A DNA stretch of 18,521 nucleotides, taken from assembly GCA_023807065.1 (NCBI GenBank), contig JAJJLU010000795.1, positions 1 through 18,521 on the forward strand, read 5' to 3'. The notes under the pieces are model-generated. The model was given only the letters and a program-made list of their open reading frames with translations, was not told the origin of the DNA and made no database searches. This stretch comes from Isotricha intestinalis (taxonomy: Eukaryota; Ciliophora; Litostomatea; Vestibuliferida; Isotrichidae). The position numbers and the translations under genes were made by a program. This document shows, in pieces, positions 1 through 7,431 of the stretch. How positions within the stretch are numbered: the stretch's first letter is position 1; the number at the start of each line of letters is the position of its first letter.

Positions 1-739
1 TATTTAATAAAGTGTAAATTATTAATGAATTCTTTATCTGTTTTGATACATTTCTTTATAATGATATTAAAAAAAGGAAGATTAAAGGGTATTCAAAAAT
101 TAATTTAATATCTGTGTAAAAACATTTAAAATATAAAGTATAAGTGAATAAAGAATAATTTAAATTTATCTTGATAATATTTATAATATAATTAAATTAT
201 AATTATTTAATTCTAATATTTCAATCTATAATAAATGAAATTACATTTATGGAAGGTTAAATTAAAATATGACAAAATCTCTAAAAATCTTAATTATTCT
301 AAAATATTGTAATCTTCATTTTTTCTCTATATATTATTTCTAATATTATTCTTTATTTCAATAAAAAATCAAATCATATCATTAATTGTTTAAACAAAAT
401 TTAAATAAAATAAATTAATAAAAGTAGTAATTAATTATATTTTTATTCAAATGTTAATTTATTTTTCTTTTTATAAAAGATGAAAAAAAGAGAAATCTGT
501 AAATCCAGGACACTTAAACTACATCTCTCTTAAAATTATTAACTTAAAAAATAAAGTAATTTTTAATTTTTAAAATAATTAAAGGTTTATAAAAGTTATT
601 AAAATATAATTTTTTTTACTTATATATATATATCTTAAATTCACAAATAATTGATATTGAAATTAACATTCTAAAAATTATTTATATTCATATTTAATTT
701 AATAAAAATCCTATTTACAATCATTAAACATCTTTTACT
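1..739. other. gene-poor A+T-rich left flank
   Basis: No gene can be supported in these 739 bases. The sequence is almost entirely A/T, with frequent stops in all frames. The only open stretches are very short: a 25-codon frame at about 235-312 (+) and a 17-codon frame at 480-533 (+). The second lies in a small island of higher G+C (about 480-533) flanked by AAGAGA and TCTCTT, which could pair as a 6-bp stem. There is no telomere repeat at this edge, so the chromosome continues to the left. Part of the right side of this stretch must be the 3' UTR of the gene ending at 740. Confidence 0.5.
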
Positions 740-1636
740 TTAACAAATTTGATTAATATTAAATAAATAATTTATTTCTCTTTTTGAAAGGATATAATTA
801 TTTAATCTATAAATATTATTTAAAGCCTCGAAAATTTTGATTGTTAAAACTTTAATTAACTTTTTATCAATATGATTATATTCACAAAAGGATTTAATAT
901 TCTTTATTAAATCATCATATTTCCTTAAATTAAATATCACATATTTATTTTTATTTATTTTTATTTTTACAGATAAAATTAAAGTATTCTCAAAAACTTT
1001 TGAATTTTCTATAGAATTATTATTATAAGAAATATTAAATTTATTATATCGCTCAATAGATTTGGCTTTTGATAATCTTGAAAAATTAAATTTATTTTGT
1101 AAATTCAATTTTTTATTTTTTAATTGTTTATTTTTTTCATTAATTAATTTTTGATTTAAATTAATATTTTTTGTTAAATTTTGTAAAACAGTTTTTGAAA
1201 AAATATTTATTTGATTTTCTTCATTAAAAATACTTGAATTTGAGATTGTTTTATTTAAAATTCCTGAATTTTCATTTAAACTTTTTTGACTTTGATATAA
1301 TGTACTTTCATCTGTTAAATTATCATTTGATTCTTCATTTTTAATATCATTTCCTAAATTTTTAATATCTAAATTAGTTTCTTTGTTAGAAATTTGATTT
1401 TTCAAAAGAATATTATTTAAATCTTCTATTTTTCTTTTGATAGATTGCTTTTTTTGATATTTTTCATCTTTTATTACTCTATTTTTCTTGAAATAATAAT
1501 TTTTTTTCTTGTAGAAACCTGAATATAACTTTTTTTTATTATTATTTTGTATATTTGAATTATGAATATATGAATTTGATTCATCAAAAGATTGTTGAAA
1601 TTTGCTTTTAAAATTTTTATGAGATTCAATATTCAT
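740..1636 (-). CDS. low-complexity protein with small conserved-looking C-terminal domain
   Basis: A single open frame of 298 residues starting at ATG (complement of 1634-1636) and ending in TAA. I do not recognise the protein as a whole. Residues 1 to about 215 are very rich in Asn, Lys, Ser and Ile and look disordered, with short charged helical stretches around 45-75 and 155-180. Residues about 222-280 look folded: a beta-like segment (LSVKIKINKNKYVIFNL) is followed by helical segments. This resembles a short C-terminal module common in ciliate proteins, in which two strands precede a pattern of hydrophobics around a 'DD..L...F' core and an alpha-helical end. Here the core reads YDDLIKNIKSFCEYNHI. 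No membrane segment or signal peptide is visible. It is the first of four minus-strand genes, 338 bp beyond the stop of the PP2C gene. Being a gene is likely; function is unknown. Confidence 0.75.
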   Translation of the reverse strand: MNIESHKNFKSKFQQSFDESNSYIHNSNIQNNNKKKLYSGFYKKKNYYFKKNRVIKDEKYQKKQSIKRKIEDLNNILLKNQISNKETNLDIKNLGNDIKNEESNDNLTDESTLYQSQKSLNENSGILNKTISNSSIFNEENQINIFSKTVLQNLTKNINLNQKLINEKNKQLKNKKLNLQNKFNFSRLSKAKSIERYNKFNISYNNNSIENSKVFENTLILSVKIKINKNKYVIFNLRKYDDLIKNIKSFCEYNHIDKKLIKVLTIKIFEALNNIYRLNNYILSKREINYLFNINQIC

Positions 1637-1974
1637 GATTTATAAATAAAATTAATTTTTAACTATTCGTTTTGTTATTAAACTGAATTTAATAATTTAT
1701 TATTGAAATTTATTTAAAAATAATAAGAAATATAATTATTGAATATTTTTATTTATTATTAGAATAAAAAGAATTAATTTTAACAATTTATATTTTTTTT
1801 TTGTGAGTTTAAATTTATAAAATCTATAATATAATTCAAAGTTTTACTTATATAACTATAAAATTTATATATTTAAGTAACTCATAATTTATATTTTTTA
1901 AGAATAATACACATCTTTCATATAAACTAAAAATTCAATTTTGAAAAATTACTTTTTTTATAATAAACAGAAAA
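1637..1974. promoter_or_regulatory. intergenic region upstream of the 740-1636 gene
   Basis: This 338-bp gap lies between two minus-strand genes, so it holds the promoter and 5' leader of the left gene and the 3' UTR of the PP2C gene. It is nearly pure A/T. An imperfect inverted repeat (TGAGTTTAAAT at about 1804-1814 and ATTTAAGTAACTCA at about 1871-1884) is visible, but such pairs are expected by chance at this composition. No reading frame of useful length is present. It is the longest gap among the four left-hand minus-strand genes. Confidence 0.4.
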
Positions 1975-2805
1975 TTAATATTTCCAATTAAATCCAATAA
2001 CTATACAACTAATATTATCCCGAGTTCCTCGGTTAATAGCTTCATCTACAATTATATTGCATAATTCATCAGCATTATTGGTATATCTAGAAAATTCATA
2101 AACTAAATTTTCATCAATCACATCCCAAACTCCATCAGAGGCAATAATACAAAATTTATGATAATGATTTAAAATAAATTTATTAATATGGGGAATTGAA
2201 ATTAAACCAGATTGTTTTAAATTATGGTCTCCTAAAGCTCTTGATAAAGTTAAAATTCCTTCTAATCTATTTGAAAATATATGATTTCCAAGTTTTTCAA
2301 TTCTATTTTTTTCTAAAATATTTGTACATTTATCATCAAATGATATTTTTTCTCCTTTATAATTTGATATTAATACACAAGAAGAATCCCCTACATTTGC
2401 ACAATATAAATTATTATATTCTAAATATACTATTGTTGCTGTATTTCCTTGTTCAAAACAATTTTCATTTTTTAATAGATTATCTGTTACTTTAAAGGAT
2501 TTTAATAAATTTTGTTCGATATCTTTTGGTTTTTCTTTTAAATATTTTAAGAAATTTGTTGGAATTTTTTCTGATGAAATTTTTGCACTTTTATCTCCTC
2601 CATGACCATCAAACACACAAAATAAACTTTTATGATGTCCTCCATTAAACAATGGATTTGTATAAATTATATCTTCCATATAATTATTATAAAATTCGTT
2701 TTGAAATGTTTTTGATGAAAATGTTATTTGAGGATACATAGAATAATATGATTTGGGAATTTTATTTTTATATTCTTTTTTTTTTATTGGTGATTGAACT
2801 TTCAT
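1975..2805 (-). CDS. PP2C-type (PPM) serine/threonine protein phosphatase
   Basis: A 276-residue protein, about the size of a bare PP2C catalytic domain. PPM phosphatases remove phosphate from Ser/Thr using two metal ions held by aspartates. The visible family motifs are, in order: MED (43-45), FDGHGG (65-70), GNTATIVYLE (120-129), ANVGDSS (136-142), LSRALGDHN (187-195), ASDGVWD (222-228) and RDN (262-264). The metal-binding Asp residues of the DGHGG, SDG and RDN motifs are all present, so activity is plausible. Two positions differ from the usual pattern. The Arg normally three residues before MED (phosphate-binding in human PP2C-alpha) is Asn40, and the common GDSR motif reads GDSS. There is no signal peptide, membrane segment or extra domain, so a soluble enzyme is expected. 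The start codon is preceded by an A-rich leader (AAAAATG). The gap to the upstream coiled-coil gene is only 104 bp. Confidence 0.93.
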   Translation of the reverse strand: MKVQSPIKKKEYKNKIPKSYYSMYPQITFSSKTFQNEFYNNYMEDIIYTNPLFNGGHHKSLFCVFDGHGGDKSAKISSEKIPTNFLKYLKEKPKDIEQNLLKSFKVTDNLLKNENCFEQGNTATIVYLEYNNLYCANVGDSSCVLISNYKGEKISFDDKCTNILEKNRIEKLGNHIFSNRLEGILTLSRALGDHNLKQSGLISIPHINKFILNHYHKFCIIASDGVWDVIDENLVYEFSRYTNNADELCNIIVDEAINRGTRDNISCIVIGFNWKY

Positions 2806-2909
2806 TTTTATTTATTATATTTGAGTCGATTAATATATTAGAATTATAATTTTTATAATTTTTTTATTTTTTATATATTTTTGTTTACAAAAATTTAAAT
2901 TAATTAGTG

Positions 2910-4271
2910 TTAGTTGGTAAAGTTATTTGAAATTGTTTGTTTAACATAAGAATAATCAATTTTTTTTAAATGTTCATCTAAATTTTCTATATTTCCAGAA
3001 ATTTTAGTTATTCTATCTAATTTTCCAATTCTATTATATAAACTTTTCCAATTTTCTCCAACACTATAAGTATTAGCATTTAATTTAATTTTATTAATTT
3101 CATAACTCATTTCTCTTGGCAAATTATCAATTGTCATTTGTGAAACAGGTCTTTCATATTTATATTTAAAATAATCTTCAACTTCATCTTGAATATTATT
3201 ATACTTTTTAAAATCAGTATTATAAGTTTTTTCATATAAATTTTGAAGAATGTCATTTCTTTTATTTTTTTTTCTTTTCTTTTCTTCAATATTCTTTATT
3301 GAAGTTAATAATAATTGTTTTATTCCTTTACTAGATTTACCTAAATATTTTAATCTATTTGTTTCATTTGTTGTAGAAGTAATTGTTTTTGAATTATTTG
3401 AAGCAAAATCTGCTTTTGAAGAACTTCCTCTTTTAAATTTTATTTTTTTTATTTTTGATATTAACATTTTTTTAAAATCTAAATTTTCAAAAACACATTT
3501 TTCTTCAATTTTCACTTCTCCTCTTTTTTTTTCCTTATCTAATTCAATTAATGATAATTTAATTTTATCTATATCTTTTTTTAATTGATGATAATCTACT
3601 TTATTTTCTTTTTTTTGAACTTTTTCTTTTTCCATTTTTAAAAATTTATCTAACCGTTCTATTTCAGCTTCTCTTACTTTTTTTTTAATTTTGTCATTTT
3701 GAAGTTGTGAATTTTTTTTATAATTAAAACAAATTTTTTCTAATTTTTTTAAATATTGAAAATTTTTTTCATCAACATTTTCAACATCTATAATAAAATC
3801 TCCTTTTGTAATATCATGATTTTCATAAAATCTATTCACATCATTTCTAGTTTCAATAATTAAAGGATTTATAGAAAATAAATTATGTTTAAGACTTAAA
3901 TCAGGAATCTTATAACCTCTATTTTTATATATTGGAATTAAATCTCTAAAAATTTGTTCAACAGATTGATTAAATACTCTATTTTTAACAATATTATTGT
4001 TTAATTGTTCAATTAACATATCATTTTCGGATTTTAAAGAATTTATTAATTTTAAACTTTTATTATTTTTCTTTGAATATGTTTGAATTGTATCTGACAT
4101 TCTTTTTATTTGACCTCGTATATCATATTTAGAAACTTTTTTGTCAAAACTTTTTGTTCTAAAATTATCAATTTCCTTTAAAAATAAATTCGAATTTAAA
4201 TGTATATATGGATAATCTTCAGGTTTTTTTAATAGTTTTTCTAAATTAAATTGAATTTTCCTTTTTGACAT
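2910..4271 (-). CDS. coiled-coil protein, function unknown
   Basis: A 453-residue protein with no family I can name. Residues 50-100 look helical, residues 114-137 form a compact motif (YKNRGYKIPDLSLKHN, then LFSINPL) that reads like a conserved folded core, and residues about 165-260 are strongly helical and Lys/Glu-rich, suggesting a coiled coil. After a Ser/Thr/Asn-rich linker (283-305) comes a basic stretch (about 315-345) and a C-terminal part rich in Tyr and Asn. No membrane segment or signal peptide is present. It lies between the PP2C gene (104 bp away) and the aspartyl-protease-like gene (79 bp away), all on the same strand but with room for separate promoters. A structural or scaffold role, possibly cytoskeletal, would be typical for such proteins, but this is a guess from composition only. 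Confidence 0.8.
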   Translation of the reverse strand: MSKRKIQFNLEKLLKKPEDYPYIHLNSNLFLKEIDNFRTKSFDKKVSKYDIRGQIKRMSDTIQTYSKKNNKSLKLINSLKSENDMLIEQLNNNIVKNRVFNQSVEQIFRDLIPIYKNRGYKIPDLSLKHNLFSINPLIIETRNDVNRFYENHDITKGDFIIDVENVDEKNFQYLKKLEKICFNYKKNSQLQNDKIKKKVREAEIERLDKFLKMEKEKVQKKENKVDYHQLKKDIDKIKLSLIELDKEKKRGEVKIEEKCVFENLDFKKMLISKIKKIKFKRGSSSKADFASNNSKTITSTTNETNRLKYLGKSSKGIKQLLLTSIKNIEEKKRKKNKRNDILQNLYEKTYNTDFKKYNNIQDEVEDYFKYKYERPVSQMTIDNLPREMSYEINKIKLNANTYSVGENWKSLYNRIGKLDRITKISGNIENLDEHLKKIDYSYVKQTISNNFTN

Positions 4272-4350
4272 TAATAATTATTCTTTTATTAAATTTATAA
4301 AATATTTATTTTTAGACTATGTATCATATTTATATCTTAAATTATAATAT

Positions 4351-5598
4351 TTAATCTTGAGAAATATATTCATAAATGTCGTTAATTTCATTTTGCCTGA
4401 TTTTCCTTTTTTTAGTTAATTTAAAATAAAAAGATATGAAAAAGAAAATAAGAATAATTAAAAGAAATATTAAAAAGATTACAAAATAAGGTTTAGAAGA
4501 TGAAATATTTTCTGTATAATAACCAATTATTTTTGCATCAAAATCAAAAACAAATTGATATTTTTTTAAAAATATTTTTCCTAATATCCAAAAAGGAACA
4601 ATTTCATCGTATTCAGGAAAAACAATATTTAAGCAATAATATCCTTTAAATTCTGTAAATAAATCTTCTTTAGTTAAAATAAAATTTTGATTTAATTCTT
4701 TTATTGTAAAATTCATATAAGGAAAACCTTCAATAATAGATTTATCTCTAAAATAATAAATATAATAATTATGTTCTTTTGTTTTTTCAAATTTTTTTCC
4801 TTTAAAATAATTGTTAATTATAATTTCTTCTAATTGTTTATTCCCTTTTATTAATCCAAATTCTAATTCTAATAAACATTTTCTGATATTTATTGAAAAT
4901 ATTCCAATTTTAATTGTATTAAAAAGAATATACCAATTAATAAAACTTCCTACTAAATCAGCTTTGATAAATTTTAATTTTTCTTTTTTATACTTTTTAG
5001 GATTATAAATATGAGGATACTCTCCTATTATTAATTTTCCTTTTTCTTTTTTATCATCTATATATTCATAAGTCCAAGTATAATTTTTAATTAAATTATT
5101 TTTTTTTAAATTATATAAAAGACTGTAATTAGTATTATCAATTTGACCTATTAAATTTAGACCTAAAATTCCTGAAATATTATATAATGGAATTGTTTCT
5201 AAGAAAAATGTTAAATTATTAGCAGTTAAATTTTTATTTTCAATATCAATGAAATTAAAAGTTTCTTCAGAAATAAAACCTTGAATTGCAATTTGATGCA
5301 ACATACAAAAATTTATTCTTTGACTTATTTGTTTATAAGTTGAAGAAATTTTTGGATTATAAATATTAGAAAAAACACTTATATAAAAAGGAAAATAATG
5401 AAATTTAATATAAACAGGAATCTTTTGAATGGGATTACCTATATAAAAATCAATTGTTTCATTATTAATAAAATATCTATCAGAAAAATTTAAATATTCT
5501 TTATTTTTGATTTCTGTATAAAAAGGAAGTATTATTGAACATGATGATGTAAAAATAATGCTTATAAAATAAACATATTTATACATTAATTTAATCAA
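4351..5598 (-). CDS. membrane-anchored aspartyl-protease-like protein, catalytic dyad missing
   Basis: A 415-residue pepsin-fold (A1 family) protein. It has a hydrophobic N-terminal signal segment (about 1-24), a luminal or extracellular body, one C-terminal membrane segment (about 370-392, nearly all Ile/Leu/Phe) and a short basic cytoplasmic tail. Family landmarks visible are FYIGNPIQ (51-58, the strand before the first active-site loop), ISGILGLNLIG (141-151, matching the usual DGILGLG), and FWILGKIFLKKYQFVFDF (336-353, matching the conserved C-terminal WILGD.FL..YY.VFD). The first DTG is replaced by Lys65-Phe66-His67, and the second by Glu246-Phe247-Gly248. A1 proteases need both aspartates, so this is probably a non-catalytic relative, perhaps a surface or binding protein; that role is inferred. 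Several N-x-S/T sites (e.g. 46, 123, 128, 140) fit a secreted domain. It starts 55 bp from the divergent cNMP-domain gene. Confidence 0.85.
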   Translation of the reverse strand: MIKLMYKYVYFISIIFTSSCSIILPFYTEIKNKEYLNFSDRYFINNETIDFYIGNPIQKIPVYIKFHYFPFYISVFSNIYNPKISSTYKQISQRINFCMLHQIAIQGFISEETFNFIDIENKNLTANNLTFFLETIPLYNISGILGLNLIGQIDNTNYSLLYNLKKNNLIKNYTWTYEYIDDKKEKGKLIIGEYPHIYNPKKYKKEKLKFIKADLVGSFINWYILFNTIKIGIFSINIRKCLLELEFGLIKGNKQLEEIIINNYFKGKKFEKTKEHNYYIYYFRDKSIIEGFPYMNFTIKELNQNFILTKEDLFTEFKGYYCLNIVFPEYDEIVPFWILGKIFLKKYQFVFDFDAKIIGYYTENISSSKPYFVIFLIFLLIILIFFFISFYFKLTKKRKIRQNEINDIYEYISQD

Positions 5599-5653
5599 AA
5601 ATCAATATTTTAATTTATTAAATAAAAAAACAATTTAATTTTAATTCATAAAA
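5599..5653. promoter_or_regulatory. 55-bp shared divergent promoter region
   Basis: The start codons of the aspartyl-protease-like gene (minus strand) and the cNMP-domain gene (plus strand) are separated by only 55 bp of A/T sequence. Both 5' leaders and both promoters must fit here or overlap the coding regions. No recognisable motif stands out beyond the A-rich stretch before each ATG. Confidence 0.6.
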
Positions 5654-7192
5654 ATGTCCTTTTCTCAAATAAATGAAATATATGAAAAATTTTTAGAAAA
5701 TGAAAATAATTTCACATCGAAAGAATATAATATTTTTTCAGATTTTATTATTAATAAATTTAATGAAACTTCAGCAATTTTCAGTAAATTTGAAGAAACT
5801 GATTTTAAGACATTTCTAAAATTATCAAATATTAAAAATTTTACAGATAATGAAATAATTTTTAAAAAAGAAGACCCATGTTTAAATTATATTTTCATAG
5901 TTTATGGAGACATTAACTTTTATGATAATGAAGAATTAAATGATAATAATCAATTAATAAAAACAATTTCAGCAGGCACTATTTATGGACATAAAATAAA
6001 AGATAAATATCGTTTTTATGGAAGATGTAGAATAAAAGCAACAACAATATCAATTGAAAAAAATAAATTTGATAACTTAATCATAGAAATAAATAAAAGA
6101 AAAAGTTTATTTAAATTAAATTATATTAAGAAATTTTTCCCAAAAATGCGTTTATTTACTGATGATATAATAGAAAATATTCTTCAATTTTTTGTGAGAG
6201 AAAAATATCCTAAATACTCTAAAATTTTTTCTTTTTCACAATTTGATGAATATGTATATTTAATAATATCAGGTGAAATTGCAGTAGCAAAAAAACCAAA
6301 AACATTAGAATTAGATGATAAAATAAATGATCAAAATATAAACTATTTTATTTTAGAAAAATTTAAAAGAGGAGATTTATTTGGAGTTTATTCAGCATTA
6401 AAAGATAATAGATGTAATTATACAGCAATATGCTTAAGTGATGTTGAATTATATAAAATATCAAAAAGTCATTTATTATTTTATTTTGGAGGAAGAAATG
6501 GTGTTATTCCAAAAAATTTAAGTGCTATTGATTCACTTCAACAAATATCACATGATATGAAAATCACTTATATTAAAAATCATAGTTCTGATTTAGATAT
6601 AATTAAAAGTATTTCATTAATATTTGAAAATAATAACATTAAAAATGATAACAAAGGAATTAAAATAGATGAAAATGAAATTAAAAATAATTTATTTGAA
6701 GCTTGGAAAGAATTAGTTAATTTAAATTCTAAATTAGCAGATTTTAAAAGGAGTTTATTAAGTAATGATAAGAAAAAAAAAACTGTAGATATATTTGAAA
6801 GAATGAAAGATACAAATAATAAAGAAAAAGATTTTTCTAAAATATCTGGTGATGCAACTAATAGAGTTGTTGGAAGAAAATTAAGATTAGGTTTAAATGA
6901 TAATCAATTATCTGGAATGCAAAAATTAAATATGTTAAGTGGAATTAAAAAAGAAGACGAAAGTGGTTTAAAAAAATTAGCTGAAATTTCATCAAAAATG
7001 GAAGGAAAAAAAAATAATAGATTATTTGGAATGTTTGAAAAAAATAATAATGAAGAGAAAGAAATCAAAAATAAAGAAGAAGAAAAAACTGAAAATAAAA
7101 ATGATAATCCAAAAAATATTATAAATAAAGAAGGCGAAAAGAAATTCAAAAGACCAAAACATAGTTTAAAAAATTTAATGGGAGAAATTTAA
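5654..7192 (+). CDS. protein with two cyclic-nucleotide-binding-like domains
   Basis: A 512-residue protein. Two CNBD-like beta-roll domains are visible, at about 40-145 (FKKEDPCLNYIFIVYGDINF near the start of the fold, then ISAGTIYG) and about 160-282 (LFTDDIIENILQFF, then YVYLIISGEIAVAKKP, then FKRGDLFGVYSALKDN). In functional cAMP/cGMP sites the phosphate-binding cassette contains FGE and a later Arg-x-Ala. Here the second domain has FGV (243-245) and NYTA (255-258), and the first has no clear cassette, so ligand binding is doubtful or altered. The rest (about 310-512) is charged, with Lys/Glu/Asn-rich low-complexity helices and repeated basic segments, and carries no kinase or channel domain. 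It therefore differs from a standard PKA regulatory subunit, which also has an N-terminal docking and inhibitor segment. Similar double-CNBD proteins without enzymatic domains are common in ciliates. Soluble; partner unknown. Confidence 0.85.
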   Translation: MSFSQINEIYEKFLENENNFTSKEYNIFSDFIINKFNETSAIFSKFEETDFKTFLKLSNIKNFTDNEIIFKKEDPCLNYIFIVYGDINFYDNEELNDNNQLIKTISAGTIYGHKIKDKYRFYGRCRIKATTISIEKNKFDNLIIEINKRKSLFKLNYIKKFFPKMRLFTDDIIENILQFFVREKYPKYSKIFSFSQFDEYVYLIISGEIAVAKKPKTLELDDKINDQNINYFILEKFKRGDLFGVYSALKDNRCNYTAICLSDVELYKISKSHLLFYFGGRNGVIPKNLSAIDSLQQISHDMKITYIKNHSSDLDIIKSISLIFENNNIKNDNKGIKIDENEIKNNLFEAWKELVNLNSKLADFKRSLLSNDKKKKTVDIFERMKDTNNKEKDFSKISGDATNRVVGRKLRLGLNDNQLSGMQKLNMLSGIKKEDESGLKKLAEISSKMEGKKNNRLFGMFEKNNNEEKEIKNKEEEKTENKNDNPKNIINKEGEKKFKRPKHSLKNLMGEI

Positions 7193-7431
7193 ATAAAATT
7201 AATATTTGATAAGGATTTTAGAATTTATATTTAAAAAGAAAATATAAATTGGTATTTCAAAATAAATAATTTAAATTTATTTTCAAAGTTCCGATAATTT
7301 AATTATTAAATAATATAATTATTATAATCTAACAGAATAAATAATAAATAAATTTATATTTTGATATTCAAAATAGAAAAAATACAATTAAAAATATATA
7401 ATTTACTAATAAAAATAAAATTTAGAAAAAA
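7193..7431. other. A+T-rich gap with a perfect 11-bp hairpin
   Basis: This gap holds the 3' UTR of the cNMP-domain gene and the promoter of the next plus-strand gene. A perfect inverted repeat (AATTTATATTT at 7222-7232, AAATATAAATT at 7240-7250, 7-nt loop) lies about 30 bp after the stop codon. At this base composition such a hairpin can arise by chance, so a role in 3'-end formation is only possible. No reading frame is present. Confidence 0.3.

Noticed and set aside
2196..2495. Plus-strand open frame of 99 codons
   Set aside because: Lies antisense inside the PP2C gene. Its Leu/Phe/Ile/Tyr-rich composition is what the complement of A-rich coding sequence gives.
3250..3588. Plus-strand open frame of 112 codons, very hydrophobic
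   Set aside because: Antisense to the Lys/Glu-rich part of the coiled-coil gene; the apparent membrane segments are an artefact of complementing AAA/GAA codons.
6904..7149. Minus-strand open frame of 81 codons resembling a membrane protein
   Set aside because: Antisense to the charged tail of the cNMP-domain gene; same composition artefact.
7222..7250. Perfect 11-bp hairpin as a transcription terminator
   Set aside because: A rough estimate of chance matches in sequence this A/T-rich suggests about one such hairpin per window, so it cannot be called functional; it is listed only as a remark on that gap.
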